64,000 nt of DNA from Dryococelus australis. Its lineage: Eukaryota; Arthropoda; Insecta; Phasmatodea; Phasmatidae. Location: positions 213,348,120-213,412,119 of the forward strand of contig CM057009.1 of NCBI GenBank assembly GCA_029891345.1, given 5' to 3'. Both the position numbers and the translations under genes were made by a program. Every line of letters begins with the position of its first letter. Position 1 is the first letter of the stretch. The notes beneath the pieces are model-generated. The model worked only from the letters and a program-made list of their open reading frames with translations. It searched no databases and was not told where the DNA came from. Below are positions 23,956-36,034 of the stretch, piece after piece.

Positions 23956-24132
23956 ATTTTAAATATCATGGTCCGTACAGTATCCACAATGTTCTGGGAC
24001 CATCCACGATATCAATAGCAATAAATAAACGGGGAACAAACAAAAATTGACACAGACAACACATGGAACATTAAACTGGATAATATCAGAAACGAACGAC
24101 AGCATGTATGTTACAGGTTATTCGCCACTGAT

Positions 24133-25803
24133 ATGGGTACGGTAAGAGTGGGGCTGCTGCTGCTAGCACTCCGCATAGTGTCGGCATCCAATGAAATACA
24201 CTTGTTCAAGACCCACAGCGGGGTATATTTTCAACAGCTTTCGCCCAACATCCAATACGAAGAGACAATTCCTCTGGCCTACACCCTACCACTGCACCAA
24301 CCGGATACACCCAGCTACGTCAACGTGTGGTACCATCAGGCCTGTTCCACAAAGAACATCACAGTTTGCAAGAATGCAGAACAACTGCACAAATTCTTTA
24401 ATGAAACATCACTAAATATTGTACAAGAGTTTATGTCAGAGATTGTATTATCCAATAAAATAAAATGAGGAATCACCTTCCTAGGGGATGTCACAACATG
24501 GTGTTGCGACATTCTCACAACCCGTCATCTGAAGTCCTTCCTAACCAATGAGGATACCCTTGCAATGCAAATAAGTGACTTAGAAAATAATGTTATCACT
24601 TCAAACAGCAATCTAAATATCACGATTCACAGCATGACACAAATAAAATGTCAAGTGGAGTACAAAGTTAACTCTCTTAGCAAAAACATAGGATCCATGT
24701 CACATCAACTAAGAAATCAGAATATAGAATCCTCCCTCATTCAATCGCAATTGTTAACTAGTATGGTGCTGGAACTTGTAAATAATATTGTAAATGAGCT
24801 TAGAATTAATACGTACATCCAACAATGCCAGCGAAAAGTTTTACCCCTACAAGCTGTATCAAAAGATGTATTACTTGCTGACCTCTTTCAATTACAGGAG
24901 CAAGAATATGCCCTAGGGTTAGAATTAAGCATTCCAATTAAAGACACTAAAAAATATTATACCCTACCCCTAACTGAATGCATTCTTTCCCCAATGCAAA
25001 TTATGATCAAAGTACTAATTCCCTTACAAAGAACTAAAAGTTCTTGGCAATTCTTTCGAACTACAAAAGTCACAAGTACAACAATGAAACTTGCATTGTA
25101 GGAACCTCGACAAATATAGTCGCCATTGATGTAATTACAAAGGAAAGAAGAGAACTTTACGATACACCAGAACAAGTTAAAGGCATATATTTTCTTTCTG
25201 GGCAATCAGTCGAAAATCCACAAACCAATTGCTCAAAGGCCACAAACTATCTAAATAATATTAAAAGTCTATTAAAATATTGCTAATTTGAATGCGAGCC
25301 TTGTAACTCATTGTCAATTCAGACCATTGAACCGCATCACCATGTAGTAACTATTGCTCCAGGTGATTTAGTACTCAGTTGTAGTAATAAAACTCTAAGT
25401 AAAGTAATCCGTAATCCCAAGGTAGGGACTACAGATATTCAGGTACCCTGTGGCTGCGAAAACTTCCAACTAAGTCACTATCATCAAGGCAACACATGTT
25501 TGCGATATAAGGAGCCCCTGACTAGCTACCTCGCACACTATTTTGCCAGTGCAATGGCTCCATAATAATGAATTTGAAGCTCAACAATGCAAAGCTAGTG
25601 AAAGGATTTCAGTCTACTTTGTTAATAAAACTACTAATAGTGAATTGAAAATCATACATGCAGAACTTCTCACCCTAAAATATACAGAAACAACATGTAT
25701 TTCGCCAAATGCACGTTTTTTCCATGTTAATGCGGGAAAAATATAATTACATTAGCTTTTCCACAATTATTATCCTGATTCTAGCTCTTGCAGCAATATA
25801 CTA
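24133..25803 (+). pseudogene. env: Errantivirus-type envelope gene, decayed
   Basis: ATG at 24133 starts a signal peptide (VGLLLLALRIVSAS). The ectodomain runs through several frames: 24133-24468, 24565-25101, 25044-25286, 25311-25565, 25543-25746. It has a long helical central region rich in Asn/Ser/Leu and a Cys-containing distal part (CGCENFQLSHYHQGNTC). A hydrophobic anchor, TIIILILALAAIYY, ends at about 25800. This layout resembles errantivirus envelopes related to the baculovirus F group. Stops at 24466, 25099, 25284 and 25563 and frameshifts make it nonfunctional. Confidence 0.75.
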
Positions 25804-27299
25804 CTAGTTAATTAAAATAGCTGTGGTAATGAACTGCATGGCGCAGATGACGTAGATAAAAAGGTGACACGAAACCCAGTAAGATAATTGTTGTCTTAAA
25901 GTGTATATTGTTCAAAATAGAGAACTTATTTTCCACATTGTAGCAATACTACACGGTCGTACAATAAAAGGGAATCATGGACATACTTGTAGCCACATAC
26001 TTCGTCAGGACTTAACTTCCTGGAAGTTATAGACTGACTAACAGTTATAAGCAATGACAGTGCTGCACACATAAAGCTCGTAAGATATCTGTTAATACAT
26101 TTCAAGATATAAATTTTGCTATAAGATTAGCGAAATAGGTTCCATATATGTGTATATATATATGTATATAAACTTGGCATCACGGAGCATCTCCCAGTCA
26201 GTGCAGGCAGGGTGGGTAAGAAGTTAATAGTGCGACAGTAATGTGATGCACACAGCACTACCTAGGTACAGAATTTAAAAGCACTGCTGCCGCAGTTGCA
26301 ACTCCAACCAGGTTAATGCAGAAAAGGACTTCAGAGTGCAGTAGCTGACACATTCAAACTACTGCAGCAAGATTGAATCGCGCTAGAGAATGCTAGATGG
26401 CTCTCCCCGAGTCGTGCGGCGTCCATGCCATAGTTACTTGTCGCGGCCCCAAATATATATATATAACTTTTGGTTTAATTAATATTATTTTATGATAAGC
26501 TAACTCTTGTATATACCAAGTTAATTTAGTTCATAATCCTGTCTCCAGGACTCATAGTTCCTCTCAAAGTGAATAATCGTAAAATATATGTACCCTTTCA
26601 CTTTTGACGACACCAGGTCGCAAAAGTATAATTTTTGTTATGTTAAATATTACCTAAATGTTGAAAGAATACCACAATGTTTTAAGCATGTAAAGGACTG
26701 TAAATTACACGGCGCCATTGCAGACTGTTGCATTCCTTAAGTGCATACACCCTTACTTCCTAACCTTACGTGTTCGATGTCGGGTTTTAATTAATTAAAA
26801 TTTAAATTTAAAGGGGTTCAACTATAGTAATGGAGTCGCGCACACCCTTACCAATCCTGAAGAACCAACACGAACCAATTGCGACATTAAGTCAGTTTAA
26901 GTGCTGGCACAAATAACATACAAATTGAAACTTATTTGGTCTTCACATAATAAGTAAATCAAAATTCTAATGAATAAAAGGTTAAATTTTTAATTGTAAT
27001 AATTTTGTACATAACTATAAGAAACAACCACTTTAATACTGGCACAATGTTAAAAAATTACATGTAATTAAGATTAGTAATATCACATAGAATGAGTACG
27101 CCTACAGAGGTACAATCAGTCTTTGGGCAAAATTGAAGTGTGAATAGATAAATTGGATAACATGCGCGAATTGCATGTGTGTAGTGCTATAATAACCTGC
27201 ATAAGAGTTAAACCCTAATTTCCAATAAAATAACATTTAAAAAGTTTCCAGATTTAAGTAAATGGTTTAGCATCACCATTTATATAAGGCAGCCATTCA
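25804..27299. other. Noncoding stretch between env and the 3' LTR
   Basis: AT-rich, with (TA)-type runs near 26149-26172 and 26453-26466. I see no gene. It is longer than expected for a retroviral 3' untranslated region, so other insertions are likely. Confidence 0.4.
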
Positions 27300-27500
27300 T
27301 GTAACGCCTGTCCAACCCTTCGTGCCTGATATTGCCCTAGGGAGTCCACTTTCATGTGGAAAGCAGTTCCAGTCATTCTTCACAATTTTTACCACAAAGA
27401 AGCAAAGCTCTTTCTGGCGGGCTCCACTACTACCACAGGGCTTGGCCGCCCACTCATCTACAACATCGATGTCCTGCACTGACCGCCTGAACTGATCCAG
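27300..27500 (-). pseudogene. Possible LINE reverse-transcriptase tail
   Basis: The minus-strand frame contains KELCFFVVKIVKNDWNCFP. The pattern F-F-x-x-[KR]-x4-W-N-x-[LF]-P is common at the C-terminus of jockey/CR1-type LINE proteins. Only this short piece supports it. If right, a 5'-truncated LINE lies between env and the 3' LTR. Confidence 0.35.
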
Positions 27501-27575
27501 CCAATCCCCCGCACTGTTCAACCCCACAGTCCAGGTGAGGGCGCCTGGATGCTCCCGCCGGGGGGGGGGGGGCCT

Positions 27576-28169
27576 TACTGCGGCTGGCCTTTGTAAGTGT
27601 TGCCGAGCAGTAGGTGATGCAAGGCGCAGAGTGACCTCGGCCAGCCGAGCCATTGTCCTAGAATAACAAATTCCGGGGGATTGAGCGCGAGGTCAGGAAG
27701 GTAGTATATATGCTCGGAGCAATGGCGGCTCTGGGTGCCATCTTGCCTGTCATCGCCAGAGGCTCTGCCCGTGTCCTGTCAGATGAGAGGACAACCTCCA
27801 GTGGTCCGATTTCATCTCCTGACGAGCCCACTGTGTAGAGAGCTTGAACGAGACGTCATCTAGAAGGCCATTATATTCCCTGATAGGGCGACTGAAGGTA
27901 CGTTAGGACTCAGGACAAGAGAAGGCATTTAAGCTCCATCCAAGCAGAGTACATCCTTTCCAGCTTGAAGCTAATTGTAACTGATTAAAGGCACCAGCGC
28001 CTCTTGGAGTGAATGTCGGATGTGATCCATCTTTCCTATACCTTAAAAACTTGTTAATGTTAATTGAATTAATATACACTTGCTTGAAGTGTTCTTGTAT
28101 TGTTTATTGTTGAATGAAAGAAATATTTTGTATTTGAGTGACCTGCTCCCCTCAGGACAGTCCACAGCA
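27576..28169 (+). repeat. 3' LTR of endogenous retrovirus
   Basis: Same order and orientation as 4828-5453: TGCGGCTGG start, the GCTCGGAGCAATGGCGGCTC block, GTCGGATGTGATCCA, and a CCCCTCAGGACAG...CAGCA end. It carries a TATATAT word near 27704. It is 32 bp shorter because of small gaps near the end. A G-run at 27561-27572 just upstream could be the polypurine tract. Confidence 0.75.
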
Positions 28170-28537
28170 AGATGCATGCTCACCATCCATGCCACTCTGT
28201 TTAAGGCATTAGTTTTCCATTGACAGTATTTTGTATAAATCGAACAATCCTACTTAGATATTTTATTTCAAACCAATGACGACAATCAGCATTCATCTAA
28301 TATCTTTACAAGCTACAGACAAGCCAGTGTAGCAAATTTAACCCTTGGTTCTATATATTAGCTTCCGTGTTTAATGAAAACAGCTAAAAATATGCACGCT
28401 AAATTCGTTTTACTCAATGTTGTGTAACAGCTGGAAGTGACATTAGTGTGATTCAGACACACACAAACACACACACCATACACATACACACTTATGGCTC
28501 CCGCCCATCTAGCGTTCAACTGAATTGCAGAGTGTTA

Positions 28538-30161
28538 GGCCAGGAACACACGGCACTGGAAAATGCCCGGGCACACGGCAACAGGCACCTAGGGATGGGT
28601 CATGTCCCAAAACTGTTTTGATGGGTGTCACGGGCATAAATGAATAATTGTTGATTTGGTATGACACAGAAGAAAGAAGAAATTTATAATTAATTTGAAG
28701 TGAAAAACATTTTTTTGCCAGTTATAAGTTTAAATGAGTTCATTTAAATGTGTTATGTGTAGCCATTTATGCATAATTTTCAAAAATGAAAACAACAGCT
28801 ATCATTGTAATAATGTTTATACTTTTTTTCAAATCATTTAATTAAGAATGGAACCAACAGTCAATGCCTACATTTATGTTAAAATATTTTCACTGCAGAC
28901 GTACTAAGCTGTATTTTAAGGAAGCATTTGTGTTAAATTGATAGTCAATGTATAATATCTATAATTGAATTTGTTGTAGTACATCTACGACACTATTACA
29001 GTTACACTATTTCATGTTTAAGCAACTTAATTTTTCTGCGTGTTTGTAAAAGGAAAGCGTATAAATGTGTTAAATAAATTAATGCAGATCTTATTGACAT
29101 CCACTTTGCGGTTAAATTTATGTAGTTGCAAATATTATACATAATACATTTTCAAATTGAACAATACTAGAATATTACAGAAAACGTTTGTGAAACTTGA
29201 ACCAAAAATATAAATTGTGTTAAATTTTTCATGTATTTAATTAATTTTCTTAATCGGCAAAGATGACATGAAAAATTAAAAATTAATTATGAAATTTTAG
29301 AACTTCCTCTATCAATGACTGTTAAGCATTATATAAGCTGCTCAGGGTAAGGAGAGCACTATTGAAGCCTTCGTTTCTGTTTCCTTTCAGCCATATTTTA
29401 TCCTTTAACCCCCTTTGTAAATAAATATTGCCATATAAGTATTGAAAACAGTGTGCATATTCCTCTGCACTCGGAAGTTAACATCTAAGTCTAAAATAAA
29501 AAAATATATATAAATACACATATATATATATATAATATTCTAAATGAGAGGTCTTTCAAAAGTACTCACTTTACAGTAAATAACCTGCATACATTTGTAT
29601 GGTATTAGTATGTTTTTTAAGGAAAAATATAGAATTGTACAAAAGGCTATTATTAGTCATTTTCCAGTGAAAAAGCACTTTTAAAATGACTAATATTAGT
29701 TGTACACCAGATCAGCATTTAGAGTTAATTTCAAACTTAACCTAGTAAAACTCCATTGCGACAGCCTCGTTCATTATAAACTTCACTCGATTTGTCCAAG
29801 ATTTCAGGCTTCTCCGGAATGCTGGCAATTAACATTTCAACCAATATCTATATTGGTCATTGTTGTCAGGTCGAGCGCCGGGTCCTCTCCATGCCCATGT
29901 GTGTTACCCAGTGTCCTACATTGGTCCACTTTAGTGTGTCCGGGCCAGTCACGGGCCGGACCCGGAGAGCTGTAGCAAACCCGACGGGTGGTTCGCTACC
30001 CTCGAACGGGCCTGTTCGAGCATTTCAAAGTTATGTACAGTTATGATGATATATGGAGAGGCATTGGGCAGCACACACGGGCACGGGCCAGGTCTGACAT
30101 GATGCAAGGTTAAAACGGACCCGAACGGGTGCCCGTGAATGGGCGCTGTGTGTTCCCAGCA
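28538..30161. mobile_element. Non-autonomous PIF/Harbinger-like element
   Basis: Terminal inverted repeats: GGCCAGGAACACACGGC at 28538 and its imperfect complement ending 30161. Both ends are flanked by TTA (28535-28537, 30162-30164), the 3-bp TWA target duplication of Harbinger elements. GC-rich sub-terminal blocks (29870-30010) flank an AT-rich middle. No transposase. Confidence 0.6.
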
Positions 30162-30164
30162 TTA

Positions 30165-31100
30165 GGCCCCTTACACACAGGCGATTTTTTGTCGCCTAGT
30201 TGGGCGACACAATGATGAACCCTTGATGCCAACTGTTGTCGATCTGCATTTAGCTTTCCCTGCAAATGGAAGTAGCCGAATTCTTTACAGACGAGCTGTT
30301 TGCCAGCGACAGACAAGATGAATTGCCACTGGCTGTCGCCGATCCCGTCCCCTGACGACATTCGGACCACAGTGTTTTCCTTTACATACAAGCAATGGCG
30401 ACTTCTATGGCGGGTATTTCCCATCTCTCGGTCCCACCCCTCTGGCATTCCCAAACTCCTCCTGCATGGTGATGCGGGCATACTCCGTCATGCATTCTAT
30501 GTGCTCAGGCAGTGATTGTGGACTACAAAGAAATACTTTTATATTGGAGATACATGTAGATCCTTCGAAATGGATCTATAGAACTGACAACTATAGCAAG
30601 AGAATGGAGAAGATGAGACTGTGTGAGAAGTTTTGTAATATACGACGTGGAACATCAAGTTCATTAGTTATCACTTTATGATGAGTAAACTAATACAAGA
30701 AAAATGGTAGAGTCTGAAGATCTTCCATAAATAAAAATGTCAATGTAAGCACATTAGTAACTTTAATAGGCAAGCGCTAGGATAGTTAGAGAAAAAAGTG
30801 TTTGTAGTGAAAAATGAATGATTCACTCTCTGTTAGTTTGATTATTCTAACATGCTTCCCATCGAAAGCTCCAATACACCTGGGAAAGTGTGTTCGCTTT
30901 TGGAAACCATCTGCTATTCTTCCGAAGGTATCTCGACTTGGTGTAGGAATAATCTTACTCTGAAGTTTATTCCAGATTTCTTGACCGGTTTCTCTAACAA
31001 CATTTGTGACTTTTGAAACTCTGCATCAAAATGAAAATGTAGTTCCATAAATGTGCAGTCAATCCTCAAGTACCTAGTATAAACATAATGTTTCAACATG
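30165..31100 (-). mobile_element. PIF/Harbinger (ISL2EU-like) element with transposase fragment
   Basis: The left end begins GGCCCCTTACACACAGGCGA directly after TTA, with an internal palindrome GGCGAT...GTCGCC. On the minus strand, 31090-30835 encodes, across frame shifts, a helix region, then PTPSRDTFGRIADGFQKR and FPRCIGAFDGKHVRII. Phe-Pro-x-Cys-Ile-Gly-Ala-x-Asp-Gly-Lys-His-Val is the diagnostic first-Asp block of Harbinger transposases. The rest of the gene is deleted; the right terminus was not found. Confidence 0.7.
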
Positions 31101-31559
31101 TAGCCTTAGAAGTTTTTTAAAACCATTGTTAATATATCTGATGTGCCTGTAAATAATTTAAAAAAATAATGTGTTTAGGTATATATATGTATTAATAGCA
31201 AAATGTCTTATACAAATAATACCAACATTTATACTATTCGGCTATGTTCTTGTTATGCATGATACAATTTTGACAGTATGAAAACATTCTGGTGTTGTTA
31301 TTGTTAATGATGTATTACCAAAATGTAAGATAAATATAATTTTCTAAAATGAACCAATTTCCTTACTCGTCATATTCTCTGTATCATAAAATAATATATT
31401 ATATTGAGATTATTTTGACAATAGTCAATGTTCTTAGGGGTTTCACTGTCATATCAATAGTTTGCATCCATCCACCATATGTGATAAGTGTCAACAGTTG
31501 TAATATATAAGAGAGCTGAGTCAAAAGTCATGGCAAAGTGTCTTTCTCCAGAAAATGAT

Positions 31560-32090
31560 GCAACACAGACAAACATGGCTGCTTGAAATCACCATTTAAT
31601 TGATTTATTCTAGTGATGGTTGTACTGTAAATGCACAGTACTACCTGTCATTCCTGCAGCACCATCTTCACCGAGCAGCTTGAAAGAAACGTCCTGAATT
31701 GTTGGGCAACGCTGTAGTCTTAGATGACAATGCTATACCTCATACAGCAGGCCACGTTACACTTTGTTTATGGCATTGGGGATGTGAGGTGTTGCCACAC
31801 CCTCACTATTCCCCCGATTGTATTCCATGTGACTACACACTTATTCCCAAAGTGGAGAGGGCATTGCATAGTAAATGCTTTGCCAACAACCAAGATATCG
31901 TCACAGCATTTCGATGAGAGGTAGCGAACAGTGACGGACCTCATGCAGCCGATGGTATTTCCCATCTGCCTCATCGCTGGCAACGACTAGTGGACAACCA
32001 CAGAGACTGCATTGAAGGATGTTAAACAGTTTGTACATGTACAATATGTACCCGTTCAAATGTGCGTATACAGGAGTACAAGAATAAATC
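31560..32090 (+). pseudogene. Mariner-family transposase, C-terminal remnant
   Basis: The frame 31699-31917 reads VVLDDNAIPHTAGHV (second catalytic Asp), then CEVLPHPHYSPDCIPCDYTLIP, matching the mariner pattern V-L-P-H-P-x-Y-S-P-D-L-x-P-x-D-Y. It is followed by a decayed C-terminus with LPHRWQRLVDNHRDCIE. The amino-terminal half is absent. Stretch 31101-31540 to the left shows nothing recognisable. Confidence 0.82.
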
Positions 32091-32684
32091 AATTAAACAG
32101 TGATTTCAAGCAGCCTTGTTTGTCTGTGTTACTTGTCGGATATTCCTGCATTCATACCCCATGTGGTGTCACCTTAACAACGTGCTTGTCGTACACTTTC
32201 ACCTGTACATAGTACATTTCCTATGTTGGATCATTTTCGGGAGATATAAAATAGTTGCCATGACTTCCTCATCAGTTCTCAGTGCTCATCTTCTAAATAT
32301 TTTTACTTGTGCTGTATGAGGTTTCGGGATTGTAAACGGCTAAACCATTGATCAGCGAAAAAACTTTAAAGACATAAAATGTAGGAAATTTGATACTTGT
32401 TAAGTTCTTATATGGGTGACTTTCGTGTAAAATGCATAGTTTTGGGGTTATTTTGAACAAAACAGAGAAAGTCCATTTTTTATCCTTTTTTTGCAAAACA
32501 AAACTTATTTTCAGGGAAAATTCTAGTTGACAAACCTCAGATTCGTGTTCAGCGACCCAAAAAACATCAAGTTACGAAGTATCAAAACGCCACCAAAACT
32601 TTCTTATATTTTATACCAAATTACTGGACTGTGACCTTCTTCACAGGTACTGTTTTGATAGGTGGTGCACAACAGGGCCGTGTA

Positions 32685-32875
32685 TAACAATTACTTAAAG
32701 GCTTTATTAACATTAACACTTCAGCAGTAAATTTGCATTGTAGTAATATAAGACTTTGTAAATGGTTAACATTATTAACCCTGACACAACTTAATTAATA
32801 TTACTATAACATAAACATTTAAAGAATGCCTCAATGGTATTTTATTGGTTGCAAAAACATTATACTTTTTTCTGT
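32685..32875 (-). repeat. Partial second copy of the 1-kb MITE-like element
   Basis: The reverse complement of this stretch matches 1032-1230, including the ACAGAAAAAAGTATAATG end, the TTGAGGCATT word and AATGTTAACCATTTA. Only one terminus is present. Confidence 0.65.
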
Positions 32876-33289
32876 GTATATAATATAGGTCTTTATAGTC
32901 AGGAGTAACAAATTCCTCTTCTAGGAGTTAAGAAGTAAACATCGAATTTGAAATTGCTCACTTTTAATGTACTGATGATTATCAGTGTAAACAAAGGCCC
33001 TACGACTGAGTGAGATGAAAATTGAGTCAATACCAATGCCAACATTGACGAATTGCGAACAGTGCTGATACTGCGATGTTTATGCCTTGATTACAAAGCA
33101 TAGCAACATGAGAAGAATTCATGTTTGAAGAACCCATCTCGTGTATTTTTTAACTGCGATAACTGCACAAGGCAGCTCACTCAATGTAATTACTTGAATA
33201 TAAATGTTAAGGGCTGCAAGTTTAGTGCTACTTTTCCTAACTTGAGTTGATTCTGCTACCTCTTTCACCTGTCAATACACTGCATATTG

Positions 33290-33607
33290 TTTTCACAGCA
33301 AACGAAGGGACCACAGACTACGAAAGCAACAACCAGTGTGTCATACAGTCGGCTTTATAAAAAATACACACTTGCTAAACTGGCACGAGAACTGGAAGTA
33401 CTTCAGAAGAATGAAGTAGCATAAGTAGCTGTAATAACTAGCATTTCCAACGAGACATCTCCTACAAAGGAAAAAATACATATATTGTTCTTGCTGACGA
33501 AGAAGCAGGTAACTCCTGTGCAGAAAAAGAGAAGGACGATGAAGGCAATAATGAAGGTGGTGTTGGCAGTGAAACAAATAATGCCCGTGCTTGAAATACA
33601 CTATTTA
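33290..33607 (+). other. Unassigned short open frame after an acceptor-like site
   Basis: A TTGTTTTCACAG site (ending about 33298) precedes about 40 open codons with a helical KYTLAKLARELEVLQKNEVA segment. The following bases are acidic when read in other frames. The Tc1 copy interrupts this sequence. It could be a transposon accessory protein; I cannot identify it. Confidence 0.25.
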
Positions 33608-34166
33608 CCAAAAAGTAATTGGGCACCCGTGAAGATAGGTTATTCAGTATGTCAGTTTACTTGTGTTTCATGGCCTTCGGCGTAGGACCACTAGTGTTTA
33701 TCCATGGTATCATGAGCACAGAGGCCTACTGTATTATTCTGGATAATGAAATGCTCCCAACATTGTGGTGTTTTACAGAATGGACCAGTGTTACATCCAG
33801 GTTGACAATGCCAGTTGCTATGTTTCAAGGACTATTATGCAGTAGTAGGCCAACAACAATGTTCGCCGATTGGACTAGCTCGCCCAGAGCCCCGACCTCA
33901 ACCATATAGAACATAATTGGGACGAATTGGATCGCCGGGTGAGGGACCATCAGACGCTGCCAAAATCCATTGCTCAACTCATGGAATGGTTGCAAGAGGA
34001 ATGGCGACGAATCCCCATGGATGTCCTGCAAATACTCATAGAGAGCATGCTAGACAGGGTGGCTGCTGTTATAGCCGCAAGAGGTGGCCCTACATGGTTA
34101 AAATTGGGGGGGGGGGGAGGCAACCTCCGAGTAAACATTGTGGACAGGTGCCCAATTACTTTTTGG
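33608..34166 (+). mobile_element. Internally deleted Tc1-like transposon
   Basis: Perfect 20-bp terminal inverted repeats (CCAAAAAGTAATTGGGCACC at 33608-33627 and its complement at 34147-34166) flanked by TA on both sides (33606-33607, 34167-34168). The 559-bp copy keeps only the transposase C-terminal half: MSVYLCFMAFGVGPLVFIHG, ILDNEMLPTLW, then shifted frames for the R-L-D-W-P-A-x-S-P-D-L block and KSIAQLMEWLQEEWRRIP. A stop and frame shifts are present. Confidence 0.9.
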
Positions 34167-34589
34167 TAGCTATTGTAAAGGGTAATAAAAATTCCATGGT
34201 AGACAGTGTTGACAGTGAAGACAATACAATATCGATTTTATCGATACCCTTACACATCTCCCCACCTGTTTTATTGAGAAAAGTGGCGTGAAGGAGGCAG
34301 AAGACGACAAGAACATCGACTACACCTACAACAAAGTGGAGGTTTCTCACACAATGAGATGTCCTCAATAATAGGTGAACTAAAGGAAAGAACATTGGGT
34401 ATCTACAGACTTCAGAGAAATACAAAAAATCGAATGTTTGAAATTAGATGATCAATTAATTTGTGTACACAAAATAATGTGCATTTAATTTATTATATGG
34501 TCCCTACTGCATTTTTTAAAGACTTATTAATTCAGTGCTGTATACAATAAATACACCTGTAAATTTTAGATTTAAAAAATTGGTGAGGA

Positions 34590-35690
34590 GTGCACGAGTA
34601 AGACTTTGGCTCAAACTTAAAAACTGTTTCTTTTTTGGCCGAGTTCTATTTGATGAGCGAATAAAATGAGAAATGTTTTAAGCAATGGATGTTTCGAGGA
34701 ATTAATGTTTTGAGAAATAATTTCAGAAATGTTTTGGGAGAATGTTTCACATGAATGAATTTGAGAAAAAATTTTCAGGTATTTTTTGAGGAATGTTTCT
34801 TTAAGAATGTTTTTGGGAATGTTTTCGAGAAGTGTTTTGCAGGAATATTTCCAAGGAATTTAGCCTGTTTTTAGAAATAATTATAAATTATGATTGATAG
34901 AATCTTTTTGAGTATATTTGAAATCTGGTTGATATTACTGGTCGACCAGTGTTTATGATGAGTTCGCATGGTCGTTTCTGTAGGCTAGTTGGCCTAAATG
35001 GTCTTAATGGGTGTTTTTAAGGTCAGCTAGTATGGACAGACTGTATGGTTGGACTGGAGAGTTGGTGTGTAGGTACGAGGGCTGATCGGTAATATGACTG
35101 GTGTGGCCATTGATATTGCCATTTGGCATGGTTGATATTGTGGGTGTGGACATTTGATATGGTTGTTCTTGTCAATTGGTCAACAATCTGCACACATAAT
35201 ATTAACGAGAACATAATTTATAAATGCACAAAAAGGGGACAGCATACAACACATTTATATATTAACCAAATAAAATTTGGAAACAGTACTTAAATGAATG
35301 GTTTATCACACACTAATGGTGGGCAGACAACAGACTGATTTATAAACAATGGGATGATAGGTTGATGGATAAAGTGATTTAAATATTGAACGAAAGATAG
35401 ATCGAAAGATTGAACAAAAGTATAAAAGAAAGATTGAAATAATGATTGAATAACTTAAAGATTTGACGTAAAAATAGACAGAAAGTTTAATTGCAATATT
35501 AATGGAATGGAGGATTGATAGTGTATTCACGCAAAACAAACGGCCGTATCAACAACACAGCCAAACCCAATTTTTCCGCTTTTTTAAAGTAAATATTGTA
35601 AATAAAAGCGATTTTGGGGTAAAACAATTGTTATATGAAATGAATTTTGGGTCATAATAGGGAATTTAGATGGTCGTGACATCATCCAAC
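34590..35690. repeat. Minisatellite-rich block, possible Polinton terminus
   Basis: Degenerate GAATGTTTT/GAGAAATGTTTT units (34660-34860), a TGG/TGGTTGATATT-rich part (34920-35190), GAAAGATTGAA units (35380-35460), then TCGATTTTGGGGTAAAA-like words to about 35660. The same succession of motif types occurs in the right end of Polinton 2 (51000-52860). No inverted partner or coding region is present. No gene seen. Confidence 0.35.
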
Positions 35691-35857
35691 ACAGCAATCT
35701 GACAGCGCCTGGCTTCTGTACCTGATGTCACATGTACGAGTGCTCTCATTTCCTATCTGCTATAAAAGTTATTTTCCATTTTGGAAATTTTTTGTACAGT
35801 CATACGTAGTTTTGTCTGACGGACACCTGGAACTTCCAAGTATTATGTTGTTTCCAG

Positions 35858-36034
35858 ATTGTGTTTGAAGCCTTCGCTAAAGATGCCTCAGATGCATACA
35901 GGCGCTACCGAGGTCACATTGCCGTGGACAATGTTGGCATGAAACCTGGTTCTGAGTGTAGAGGTCACTGCACTTTTGAGAGTGGTTTCTGCGACTGGAA
36001 GAACGACGAAGAGAACGATTTTGACTGGATATTG
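35858..36034 (+). CDS. MAM-domain protein, internal exon 2 (end of one MAM domain, start of the next)
   Basis: The acceptor is TTGTTTCCAG (ending 35857) and the donor is GTATGT at 36035. The 59 codons are open and both ends are phase 0, matching exon 1 upstream and exon 3 downstream. The first part gives the typical MAM end: IVFEAFAKD, then GHIAVDNVGMKPGSEC (Ile-Ala-x-Asp-x-x, then Cys). The second part starts a new MAM domain with C-x-F-E-x-G-F-C-x-W (CTFESGFCDWKND) and ends at FDWIL. No LDL-receptor A module separates the two MAM domains, so this part of the protein is a direct MAM-MAM tandem. Expected location is extracellular, but no signal or membrane segment lies in the window. Confidence 0.92.

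Larger units (their letters stand above)
2589..35857 (+). other. Intron 1 of the MAM gene (33.3 kb)
   Basis: It is bounded by GTAAAA and TTTCCAG and flanked by phase-0 exons whose peptides join within one MAM domain. It contains the nested retrovirus/Polinton complex, DNA transposon remnants and a minisatellite-rich block described separately. Stretch 2589-3769 is AT-rich with no gene, RNA or repeat that I recognise. Confidence 0.85.

Noticed and set aside
25804-27300. An LTR directly after env
   Set aside because: No direct match to sequence before gag was found here; the only LTR match is at 27576-28169.
33341-33601. Minus-strand open frame rich in His, Tyr and Leu
   Set aside because: It is the antisense of the acidic/Lys-rich plus-strand stretch and has no domain.
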